A DNA stretch of 64,000 bases from Helicobacter winghamensis ATCC BAA-430 (GTDB lineage Bacteria > Campylobacterota > Campylobacteria > Campylobacterales > Helicobacteraceae): the NCBI RefSeq assembly GCF_028751035.1, contig NZ_CP063533.1, positions 558,001 through 622,000 on the forward strand. Reading direction: 5' to 3'. The notes under the pieces were generated by a model. It was not told the DNA's origin and did not search any database. It worked only from the letters and a program-made list of their open reading frames with translations. Below are positions 56,838-64,000 of this stretch, piece by piece. Numbering within the stretch: the first letter of the stretch is position 1; every line of letters begins with the position of its first letter. The translations under genes and the position numbers were made by a program.

Positions 56838-58315
56838 TATTGCCCTTTAGAGCTTGTTAAAACAAGCTGTGAAAATGGGCTGGGAAGTGTGAGTTTTTTT
56901 AATTTTTCTTGCACAAGATAAGAAAGGTTTGAATGTGTGATTTGCAATGTGTATCCATTTAAGCCATTAAATAAGATGAAGTGAAAATCGCGTGGATTAT
57001 CGTTGTTGCTTAAAATTTCGCTTAATGCTACAAAAAAGCTAAGGATTCTTAGAGTTTGTAAGTTTGGTAATAATTCTAAATAGGGTAGAGATTCTGGAAT
57101 TTTTTTGCCTGAATAACGCACAAGGGTAGCAATTAGCAAGCGTTCTTGGTGAGTTAGTCTATAATTTAGGGCATTAAGCAAAATATAATCGCTGTGGTAG
57201 CTTTTTTCATAGAAGTTAAGAGCGATTCCAATGTTGCAAAGTTCTGCACTTATACTTAGGTGTTTTTTGTAGGCTTGTGGGATAAGGGCTAGATTTTCTT
57301 GTGTGCTAAAAAGGCGCATAGCTAAGAGTTTTTGAGCGTTTGATTGTGCGGTGTTTTTTAGGAATCTATCTTTTAAGTTGCGCACGCTAGGGTTAAAGTT
57401 TGGCGGAAAATGCCCATTTTCGTTGCGCAATAAGTCATTTAAAAACACGCCTTCTCTAACACCAACACCACTTGTAACAACGCTTTTTGTTCCAAAATGT
57501 AAAAGCGCAAGATGAAAAATTAATGCACCGCCTTGTATGGAATCTATGCGATCTTCTTTAATACCTAGTTTTGGAAGTTCGTTAGGATTTGCGCAATAGA
57601 TTGTGCGGAAAAATTCTGTGTGATGAAAAAAGTCATATTCAAAGGCGTGAAGTGTATCAATAGGGTATTGAATGCGTTTTTGGATTGTTTTACTAAGCGC
57701 TCTTGCGGTTCCACCGATTCCAAAAATGCGCGTGTGTGAAAAATGCTCTGGTAACTTGTGGAGTGCATTTTGCACAAATTCTTTCGCACCTTTTAAATTG
57801 CCTTTATCAAAAAAGAGTTCTTTTAAACGAATTGTGCCAATATCTAGTGAAATTTTGTCAATAATTTTATGGTTTTCAATAAGGGCACATTCTGTGCTTC
57901 CGCCACCAATATCAATGGTGATTCCGCTTGCATAGGGCAAAAGATTTAGTGCGCTTAATGCTCCAAAATAAGCTTCTTGTTCACCACTGATAACTTTAAT
58001 ATTTAAGCCAATGTTGCGTGCGAGTTTCAAAAACTCTGCTTTATTTGGCGCATCACGCACAGCAGAAGTTGCTACACATAAAATTTTGCGTGCTTTATGG
58101 GCTTTTGCAATGTGTAAGAAGTCTTTTAAAGCGCAAATTGCACGCTCCATAGGTATTGGCTGTAAGTAGCCATTATGTGCGTAGGAGAACTCCGAGATTC
58201 TAACCTTGCTTTTTGTTTCATAAAGAAGATGGAATCCCAAATGGCTTGTTTTCTCAAAAATTGCCATTCTAGCAGAGTTTGAACCAATATCAATGATGGC
58301 AGTGATTTTTGCCAT
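56837..58315 (-). CDS. ppx: Exopolyphosphatase / pppGpp phosphohydrolase
   Basis: Ppx/GppA family, ASKHA fold. N-terminal phosphate-binding ITAIIDIGSNSARMAIFE, SGEQEAYFGAL, then IDIGGGSTECALIE and later GIGGTARALSK. The C-terminal half is an HD-like helical domain (HLSIS...CNIGIALNFY, HSDYILLNAL). 492 residues. Hydrolyses polyphosphate and/or pppGpp; the split of activities cannot be read here. Lies 14 bases after the ferredoxin gene. Confidence 0.92.
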   Translation of the reverse strand: MAKITAIIDIGSNSARMAIFEKTSHLGFHLLYETKSKVRISEFSYAHNGYLQPIPMERAICALKDFLHIAKAHKARKILCVATSAVRDAPNKAEFLKLARNIGLNIKVISGEQEAYFGALSALNLLPYASGITIDIGGGSTECALIENHKIIDKISLDIGTIRLKELFFDKGNLKGAKEFVQNALHKLPEHFSHTRIFGIGGTARALSKTIQKRIQYPIDTLHAFEYDFFHHTEFFRTIYCANPNELPKLGIKEDRIDSIQGGALIFHLALLHFGTKSVVTSGVGVREGVFLNDLLRNENGHFPPNFNPSVRNLKDRFLKNTAQSNAQKLLAMRLFSTQENLALIPQAYKKHLSISAELCNIGIALNFYEKSYHSDYILLNALNYRLTHQERLLIATLVRYSGKKIPESLPYLELLPNLQTLRILSFFVALSEILSNNDNPRDFHFILFNGLNGYTLQITHSNLSYLVQEKLKKLTLPSPFSQLVLTSSKGQ

Positions 58316-58329
58316 TGTGTCTATTGTCC

Positions 58330-58581
58330 TTAGTCTTCTTGATGGATTTGTGAATGTTTAAACTTTAATTCTTCTAATGATTCTACATTATCAGGATCTG
58401 AAATAATCGCATCTACAGGGCAAACAGAAAGACAAGCAGGCTCATCATAAAAACCGAAGCATTCCGTGCATCGTTCTGGATCAATGATATAGTAAGGATC
58501 TCCTTCTTCTATTGCTTCATTTGGACATTCTTCCCGACAAGCATCACAAGCAATACATTCTTCATTAATCATTAAAGACAT
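58330..58581 (-). CDS. 2[4Fe-4S] ferredoxin, YfhL type
   Basis: An 83-residue ferredoxin. First cluster motif CIACDACREECP, second CTECFGFYDEPACLSVCP with the extra residues between second and third cysteines seen in Alvin/YfhL-type ferredoxins. It resembles the ferredoxin upstream of ppx/gppA in H. pylori. GGGAG lies about seven bases before the ATG. Paralogous in type, though not close in sequence, to the one at 24487. Confidence 0.93.
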   Translation of the reverse strand: MSLMINEECIACDACREECPNEAIEEGDPYYIIDPERCTECFGFYDEPACLSVCPVDAIISDPDNVESLEELKFKHSQIHQED

Positions 58582-58655
58582 AAAAAGCTCCCAAATTAAA
58601 ATGAAATGTAGCTTTTAGTTAAAAGAATCTAAATTAACGCTTAAAAGATATATTT

Positions 58656-59279
58656 TTAGAGAATACGCGCATCGAGTGTGTTGAAGATTTCAGGATTGGC
58701 GTTTTGCAAATTTGAAAGAAGAATTTTTTGCTTAGGGATTAAGGGAATAAGTGAGAAATTTTTATTAAGGTTTAAAATATCTGCCTTGGCAAAAATTGCT
58801 TTTGTTAAATCTTCTTTGGATTCTATGCAAAATATTCTTTCTAAGCCTAGTTTTAATGCGTATTGGCTAAGTTCTTTAAGCGTTTTTTGCTCTAAATATT
58901 TTGGATATAACATTACGCTATCAGTCCCATAAACAAGTGCTTCTAAAAGCTGATAGGAATCCAAAATCAAAAAATCATAAACCAAAGGCACACTAATATA
59001 ACGCCTAAGATATGTTGCAATTTCTAAAGATTCTATAATAAAGGCTTTTGCGCTCTTTTCAAGTTCTTTTGCTTGAAATAAAAAATTCTCATCATTAGAA
59101 TTTGCAAGACTATAAATTACATTGAGTGAGTCTTCACGCTTTAAGTCTAAGGGGCGGGGTTGATAGGGAGTGTAAGCAAGACTTTTTCCAAGCCATTGTA
59201 TATCAAAATTTTGCTTTTTAGCTTCAATAGCTTTTTTAATTTGCTCAATTTCAATCCCCTTAAACACTTGCAAATGCAA
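58656..59279 (-). CDS. TrpC-like (beta/alpha)8 protein lacking catalytic residues
   Basis: A 207-residue protein downstream of glyS (2-base gap). The segment VYDFLILDSYQLLEALVYGTDSVMLYP followed by LSQYALKLGLERIFCIESKEDLTKAI matches the middle of indole-3-glycerol-phosphate synthase, where the usual form is KDFIID-x-YQ-x-x-EA-x-x-x-GADAVLL. The N-terminal IAE-x-K motif and the late N-x-R-x-L and E-S-G motifs are not visible, and the protein is about 50 residues short, so catalytic activity as TrpC is unlikely. It may be a repurposed or decayed copy. Function unknown. Confidence 0.7.
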   Translation of the reverse strand: MHLQVFKGIEIEQIKKAIEAKKQNFDIQWLGKSLAYTPYQPRPLDLKREDSLNVIYSLANSNDENFLFQAKELEKSAKAFIIESLEIATYLRRYISVPLVYDFLILDSYQLLEALVYGTDSVMLYPKYLEQKTLKELSQYALKLGLERIFCIESKEDLTKAIFAKADILNLNKNFSLIPLIPKQKILLSNLQNANPEIFNTLDARIL

Positions 59280-59281
59280 TC

Positions 59282-61333
59282 CTAAAAGCTAATTTCTTTA
59301 ATGTCTGCAATATTTAAAAACTCTCTATAAATGCGCGCAATCAAATGTTTGCGATTGTTTTTAAAATCTTCATCAGGTGCATTGACAAGCACTTTGTCAA
59401 AGAAGCGTTCTAAAATTGGGCTTAAAGCAAGCAAAGATTTCAAGTGTTTGGCATAATCATTACCGCTAAATTCGCATTGTTTAAAGCTCTTATAAAGTTC
59501 TATTTCCTCACTTGCTAAAAGCTTGTCTTCTTTAATGAGGAGTTCACCTTTTAAATCCACTTCTTTTGTGATATTCGCTAGGCGTTTGAAAGTTTGTGTT
59601 AAAAGCTGCTTGTCTTGGTTTTTAAGTGCAGAATCTAGGGCAGTTAGCTTTTGAAAAATTTGTGCCAAATCGCGTTCATTTGTAGCTAAAACTGCGCGTA
59701 AAAGTGATGGATTAAACTCTAATGTGGAATCTAAACGCTCTAGAATAAAGTTTTCTAGCCCTGTTGTGTCAAAATCTTTATAATGATTTTTAAGTGTTTG
59801 TAAGACTTCTCTTAAATTAAAAGGCAAATTAAAATGCAAAATAATTTTAATCACACCATTTGCGGCACGGCGCAATGCAAAAGGATCGCGCGAACCGCTT
59901 GGAATTTTTCCGATACTAAAAAGCCCTAAAAGATTATCAAGTTTGTAAGCAAGGGCAATAATGGCACTTATAAGATTTGAAGGTAAGACACTTTCTTCTG
60001 AGTTTGGCAAATACTGCTCTTTGATTGCAAGTGCAACGCGCTCTTCATAGCGCAATGCTTTTGCATAGTAATATCCCATAATCCCTTGTAGCTCCGTAAA
60101 TTCATACACCATTTCGCTCATTAAATCTGCTTTGCTAAACAAGCAAGCTTGATCTAAAATTTCAAAGGCTAACCCTAAATTTTGTTCTCCTTTCTGCAAG
60201 GATTCCTTAAACAAATCACCCAAAGCCTTTACGATAAGGCGTTCTCTTTCTGTTTTATCCCACATAGAGCCCAAGCCCTCTACAAAGGTAACCTCCTTTA
60301 ATTTTTCTGGCATAAATCCATTATTCAAGTCGTTGTGGTAAAAAAAGAGTGCATCTTCTAAGCGCGCGCGTAAAACTTTCACATTTCCAGTAATAATCTC
60401 TTCTGGATTCTCGGTCAAACTATTTGAAACTAGGATAAATCCGTGGTGAAGTTTCCCATCTTTATAAGTGGCAAAATAGCGTTGATTTACTTTCATTGAA
60501 GTGATAATACAAGGGGCTGGAAGCTCCAAGAAGTGTGCGCTAAACTCACCAAAAAGTGCGGTTGGATATTCTGTAATTGCTACAACTTCATTGAGTAGTT
60601 CTTCGTCAATTTCTACTTGGATATTTTGCGTTTTTTCAATTTGAGTAATTGCATTTAGGATTCTGTCTTTGCGTTTATTTTGATCTAAAATTACGCCATT
60701 ATTTTCCAAAGTTTGCAAATAAGATTCCAAAGAATTAATATCAAAAGGTTCAAAACTCACATTGCGATGCACATAAGTTTGTGCTTTTGACTCCACTCCA
60801 TAAAGTTTTAGGGGGATAATTTTGGAATCTAAAAGGCATAAAATCCAAGAAATTGGGCGAATAAAGGATTCTTTTAGGCTCCCCCAACGCATTGTTTTGC
60901 CAAAATTTAAGGATTCTAAAAATTCTTTAATAATTTCTTCTAACAAGGTGTTTGAAGGCAACTGCTCCGCGCTTTTTTGGCAATAAAGAATCTCTTTTCC
61001 GTCTTTTTCTATGGTTTGAGTGTCTTTAGGTTCAATTCCACATTTTTTAAAAAATCCTAATGCTGCTTGCGTTGGTGTATTATCCTTATAGGCAATACTT
61101 AAAGGTGGTCCGAAAAATTCTAAAATCTCAGCGTTTTGGATTTTTGGAAAATCATTTGCAATGATCACTAGGCGACGGGGTGTGTAGTAAAAGTCAAATG
61201 CGCAATTTAAGCGTTTTGCTTCTAAGATTTTTTGGAACTTGTTTTTGATATTTGGTAACTCTGCTAAAAATGGAATTGCCGGTAATTCTTCTGTTCCAAT
61301 TTCAAGTAAAAGTGGGCTAGTTTGTGCTGTCAT
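59282..61333 (-). CDS. glyS: Glycyl-tRNA synthetase beta subunit
   Basis: Beta chain of the bacterial alpha2beta2 glycyl-tRNA synthetase. 683 residues, normal. N-terminal LLLEIGTEELPAIP, FYYTPRRLVI, MRWGSLKESFIRPISWILCLLD, VLRARLEDALFFYHND, and GSRDPFALRRAANGVI are signatures; a C-terminal anticodon-binding-like DALR region has NERDLAQIFQKL and NAPDEDFKNNRKHLIARI. The alpha subunit gene glyQ is not adjacent. It leads the minus-strand run that continues to the lipopolysaccharide genes. Confidence 0.96.
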   Translation of the reverse strand: MTAQTSPLLLEIGTEELPAIPFLAELPNIKNKFQKILEAKRLNCAFDFYYTPRRLVIIANDFPKIQNAEILEFFGPPLSIAYKDNTPTQAALGFFKKCGIEPKDTQTIEKDGKEILYCQKSAEQLPSNTLLEEIIKEFLESLNFGKTMRWGSLKESFIRPISWILCLLDSKIIPLKLYGVESKAQTYVHRNVSFEPFDINSLESYLQTLENNGVILDQNKRKDRILNAITQIEKTQNIQVEIDEELLNEVVAITEYPTALFGEFSAHFLELPAPCIITSMKVNQRYFATYKDGKLHHGFILVSNSLTENPEEIITGNVKVLRARLEDALFFYHNDLNNGFMPEKLKEVTFVEGLGSMWDKTERERLIVKALGDLFKESLQKGEQNLGLAFEILDQACLFSKADLMSEMVYEFTELQGIMGYYYAKALRYEERVALAIKEQYLPNSEESVLPSNLISAIIALAYKLDNLLGLFSIGKIPSGSRDPFALRRAANGVIKIILHFNLPFNLREVLQTLKNHYKDFDTTGLENFILERLDSTLEFNPSLLRAVLATNERDLAQIFQKLTALDSALKNQDKQLLTQTFKRLANITKEVDLKGELLIKEDKLLASEEIELYKSFKQCEFSGNDYAKHLKSLLALSPILERFFDKVLVNAPDEDFKNNRKHLIARIYREFLNIADIKEISF

Positions 61334-61421
61334 TCCTTATACCTTCTTAAAAAAATCCAAAGATTGTAACAAAACAAAAGCTAAAAAACGCTAAAAATGT
61401 TTAAAAGCGCATTTGGCGTTG

Positions 61422-61427
61422 TATAAT
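61422..61427 (+). promoter_or_regulatory. -10 promoter element for the histidine kinase
   Basis: TATAAT preceded by TTG, 30 bases before the ATG at 61452. Its position argues against a start at the upstream in-frame TTG (61413), which would lie before the transcription start. Confidence 0.6.
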
Positions 61428-61451
61428 TTCAAGAGACAAGGAAGCGTGCAA

Positions 61452-62795
61452 ATGGAATGGTTTATGTATTGGAGGGAGAATTATTTGATTGAAAATTTGT
61501 TTTTTGGTGTTTTTGTTTGCTTGGTTTTGGTAGGGATTTATTTTGTTAATCAGTATAGGCGATTAAATAATGAGTTAAAAAAGAGTGAAAAGCTTATTAA
61601 TGATCTTCAAAGCAAAAGAGAAATTGTTGAGATCTTAAGCAAGGAGCTTGCTAGTCAAATTGAACAAGAAGTTGCGCAGCGTTTAAGAAGCGATTATGCG
61701 CATAATTATTTGTTTGAAAGTAGTCTAAATGCAATTATTATTGCTCAAGATAAGGATTTAAAAATTATCAAATACAATAGTTCGGCTTCTAGTCTTTTTG
61801 GAGTAGAAATGCTGTATTATAATGTTTTGGATCTTTTTGAGGAAGAGGAGTGTAGGCAGTTTGTCTTAGAGAAGATTGAACAACTTAAACAAAGCAAACA
61901 ACGCCAAAATTTTAGAATGCAATTACAGATTTCAAATTTGACAATTCCTGTTATGGCTTCTATTAACTTCTTGGAATTTGCACAAAAAACGACATTATAT
62001 TTTACATTTATTGATATATCTGATTTAGTAAAGCTTGAAGAGGAATTGCAAAATAGACATTTAATATTGGCGCAAAAAACAAAAGATGAAGAAATGGGAA
62101 GAATGCTTGGTAATGTGGCTCACCAATGGAAGCAACCACTAAATGCGCTTTATCTTGTGTGCCAAAATCTAAAAGAAATGCAATCTTTAGGAACACTTGA
62201 TGATATTGAGTTTAAAAAGTATTTGAAAATTATGATAGAACAAATTAAATTTATGTCAAATACCATTGATGCATTTCGCTCATTTTATATTCCCTCTAAG
62301 GAAAAGGAGGAGTTTGAAATCTGTGTGGTAATTAAAAATACTTTAGAGTTATTTTATAGCATTTTAGATAATAATATTTCCATAAAATTTTTATCTTGTA
62401 AAGATAAAAAAATATTAAAAATTAATGCAATTAAAAGTGAATTCCAAAATCTAATTATTATTTTAATAGATAATGCAATTGAGGCAATTAAGGATCGTCT
62501 GAAGAAAAAAGAAATTAAAGAGGGAAGGATTACAATTTGCTGTGTGTTAGAAGAAAATATTTTCAAAAAGAAAGTTTGTGTATTTTATATTAAAGATAAT
62601 GGTGGTGGAATCCCAGCAGAGATTGCAAAAAAAGTGTTTGATAAATTCTTTACAACAAAGCAAAGTGGCACTGGAATTGGCTTATCTATGGTGCGGATGT
62701 TTTTAAGCTCTATGCAAGGTGAAATCTCTTTTGCAAATGAAAAAGATGGAACAAAATTTAAAGTGGAGTTACCATTGAGTAACAAAAATGCATAA
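61452..62795 (+). CDS. PAS-domain sensor histidine kinase
   Basis: A 447-residue membrane-anchored kinase. One transmembrane helix (about 13-33), a coiled coil, a PAS domain (about 80-195) and a kinase core. The phosphorylation site is His224 in NVAHQWKQPLN, the HQW-x-QPL type frequent in Campylobacterota. N box LIDNAIEAI, G1 DNGGGIP, F box FDKFFTTK and G2 GTGIGLSM are intact. ATG at 61452 has AAGGAA eight bases upstream. No response regulator gene follows directly, so its partner is encoded elsewhere. It precedes a chemoreceptor gene by 125 bases. Confidence 0.88.
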   Translation: MEWFMYWRENYLIENLFFGVFVCLVLVGIYFVNQYRRLNNELKKSEKLINDLQSKREIVEILSKELASQIEQEVAQRLRSDYAHNYLFESSLNAIIIAQDKDLKIIKYNSSASSLFGVEMLYYNVLDLFEEEECRQFVLEKIEQLKQSKQRQNFRMQLQISNLTIPVMASINFLEFAQKTTLYFTFIDISDLVKLEEELQNRHLILAQKTKDEEMGRMLGNVAHQWKQPLNALYLVCQNLKEMQSLGTLDDIEFKKYLKIMIEQIKFMSNTIDAFRSFYIPSKEKEEFEICVVIKNTLELFYSILDNNISIKFLSCKDKKILKINAIKSEFQNLIIILIDNAIEAIKDRLKKKEIKEGRITICCVLEENIFKKKVCVFYIKDNGGGIPAEIAKKVFDKFFTTKQSGTGIGLSMVRMFLSSMQGEISFANEKDGTKFKVELPLSNKNA

Positions 62796-62920
62796 GAGAA
62801 AAGATAAACTCTATAAATTTGTAGTAATATTATACTTTTAACAAGTGTTTTAGCGTTATTGATTTAAAATTTTAAAATTTTTAGAGTGATTTTTATAACT
62901 TAAGATTCCTAGGAGGAGAA

Positions 62921-64000
62921 ATGCTAAAAACTATCCGTTCTAAGATTATTGTAATGATTATTGGTTTTTTGCTAGTTTTGCTGACAATGGTGTATTATAA
63001 TCTGCAAAATGGATTTAATAGCATTGCTAAAAGTAGCTCTACAAGGGAATTACACCAGCTAAATGCTATGCTGACAGAGGGGTTAAAAGTTGCAATGAAT
63101 ACTGGAGATCCTATTATAATTGGTGGCTTTATCGAGGGCTCTAAGAAAGTTAATGGAATCGCAAATTTAGAGATTTTTGCAGCTCAAAATGTAATCGATC
63201 TTATGGGACTACAGAAGGAATTTACTACAAAGCCAGAGATCTTAAAGGTTTTTGAGAGTAAAAAAGAATTAATTAGAACATATAAAACTGAGAGTGATGA
63301 GGGATTTTTGATGGCAAAGCCTATTTTGGCGGAAGATGCTTGTGTAATGTGCCACGCAACTTCGCAAGTGGGCGATGTGCTTGGTGTATCAGAAATGCAA
63401 ATTTCCATCAAAGAATTGACACAAGATTCTAATGCTGTGCGCAATAAAATTATTTTTTTAATGGCGGGAGTAGGTATTGTTGCTTTGTTTTTATTACTTT
63501 TGCTATTTAATCGTTGGGTGTTTTACCCAATTTCAAATCTTGCGAAAGTGGCATTTGATTTAGCTCAAGGAGATGGGGATTTAACGAAACGCTTGCCCGT
63601 TAAAAATGATGATGAAATTGCAAAAGCAAGCACATATATCAATAGATTTATTCAAAAAATTGGCAACACAGTGTGTAGCGCAAAAGATATTAGTCATCAA
63701 AATATCACGCAATCACATCAGCTTTTTAGTGCTTCAAGTGAGATTGATGAGCGTATTGAGCGTTCTGTTGAAGTTGTAAGAGAGAGTGCAAGTCTTGGCA
63801 AAGCAATAGAAGAAATGTTAAATGCAGCAAAAGACTTAGTGCAACTTAGCGCAAAAGATATTCGGGAATCCTCTAATCAGCTAGCTAGCACTAAAAAGCT
63901 ATTATTAAAAGTAGCAAATAATGTGCAAGAAAATGTAAGTGTTGAGCATAATATCGCTGAACAACTAGAACAAAGCACGCAAGAAACAGATAAAATTAAG
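62921..64000 (+). CDS. Methyl-accepting chemotaxis-type receptor with c-type heme motif (3' partial)
   Basis: The 360 visible codons begin at an ATG with AGGAGGAG upstream and run off the window. TM1 is about residues 8-27; a periplasmic domain (about 28-172) contains the CxxCH motif C141-V-M-C144-H145; TM2 is about 174-195; a HAMP domain (PISNLAKVAFDLAQGDGDLTKRL) and a long helical region follow. This matches heme-binding periplasmic sensor domains (DUF3365-like) of chemoreceptors. The conserved MCP signalling tip is outside the window, so a HAMP-containing receptor of another type is possible. If heme is attached, CcsBA (11841) would do it; redox or gas sensing is inferred. Confidence 0.82.
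   Translation, partial: MLKTIRSKIIVMIIGFLLVLLTMVYYNLQNGFNSIAKSSSTRELHQLNAMLTEGLKVAMNTGDPIIIGGFIEGSKKVNGIANLEIFAAQNVIDLMGLQKEFTTKPEILKVFESKKELIRTYKTESDEGFLMAKPILAEDACVMCHATSQVGDVLGVSEMQISIKELTQDSNAVRNKIIFLMAGVGIVALFLLLLLFNRWVFYPISNLAKVAFDLAQGDGDLTKRLPVKNDDEIAKASTYINRFIQKIGNTVCSAKDISHQNITQSHQLFSASSEIDERIERSVEVVRESASLGKAIEEMLNAAKDLVQLSAKDIRESSNQLASTKKLLLKVANNVQENVSVEHNIAEQLEQSTQETDKIK

Noticed and set aside
61413-61451. Upstream TTG start for the histidine kinase
   Set aside because: A TATAAT box lies just after it, and ATG 61452 has a well spaced AAGGAA.

Overview
The window looks like a chromosomal segment of an enterohepatic-type Helicobacter (Campylobacterota). It is AT-rich, nearly every base is coding, and start codons are often TTG or GTG. 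Several blocks match H. pylori gene order as I remember it: thrS-infC-rpmI-rplT; rpmH-rnpA-yidD-yidC-khpB-mnmE; aroB-mscS-mtaB-ftsH-like; murJ-FapA-like-ruvA; and ferredoxin-ppx/gppA-waaC-lpxL. A split two-subunit pyruvate carboxylase, a secreted LigE ligase and an MdtJI-type exporter suggest a species outside the gastric H. pylori group. I see no prophage, insertion sequence, CRISPR array, rRNA operon or replication origin.

Layout. 1-5.6 kb: end of a TRAP 2-oxoacid/dicarboxylate transporter, a GIY-YIG plus EcoRI-type adenine methyltransferase fusion, and a PutP symporter with a large inserted loop, then tRNA-Leu(UAG). 5.8-11.7 kb: agmatine deiminase, a candidate flagellar-regulon protein, tsaD, tpx, a YqiA-like esterase, a small lipoprotein, a TRIC channel and an HD protein. 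11.8-18.4 kb: cytochrome c synthase CcsBA and translation genes (thrS, infC, rpmI, rplT) interrupted by a lipoprotein. 18.4-28.0 kb: a secreted protein, a calcium-binding protein with an FrpC-like self-processing module behind a sigma-28 promoter, gdhA, ligE, tRNA-Arg(UCG), znuA, a ferredoxin, a radical SAM protein and two transporters. 28.2-38.3 kb: pycB, xseA, uppP, pycA and the rpmH to mnmE cluster. 38.3-53.9 kb: mdtJI, aroB, mscS, mtaB, an FtsH homologue lacking its protease motif, three tandem small secreted paralogues, dus, murJ, a FapA-like gene, ruvA, rimO, tilS and a DsrE-like gene. 53.9-61.3 kb: a minus-strand run from glyS to lipopolysaccharide core and lipid A genes. 61.4-64 kb: a PAS histidine kinase and the start of a chemoreceptor with a c-type heme motif.

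Together these genes serve mostly housekeeping: translation and tRNA modification (tsaD, mtaB, rimO, tilS, dus, mnmE), envelope building (uppP, murJ, yidC, waaC, lpxL), anaplerosis (pycA/pycB), and flagellar or chemotaxis functions.

The most unusual signal is spread over the whole window. The word GGAATC/GATTCC, with an extended form TGGAATCCAAA, is far more frequent than base composition predicts. It occurs in genes on both strands and between genes, is packed into the inserted PutP loop, and once forms an inverted pair acting as a likely terminator. This resembles the behaviour of DNA uptake sequences in Neisseria and Pasteurellaceae. I know of no such element described in Helicobacter, and the idea needs a genome-wide count.
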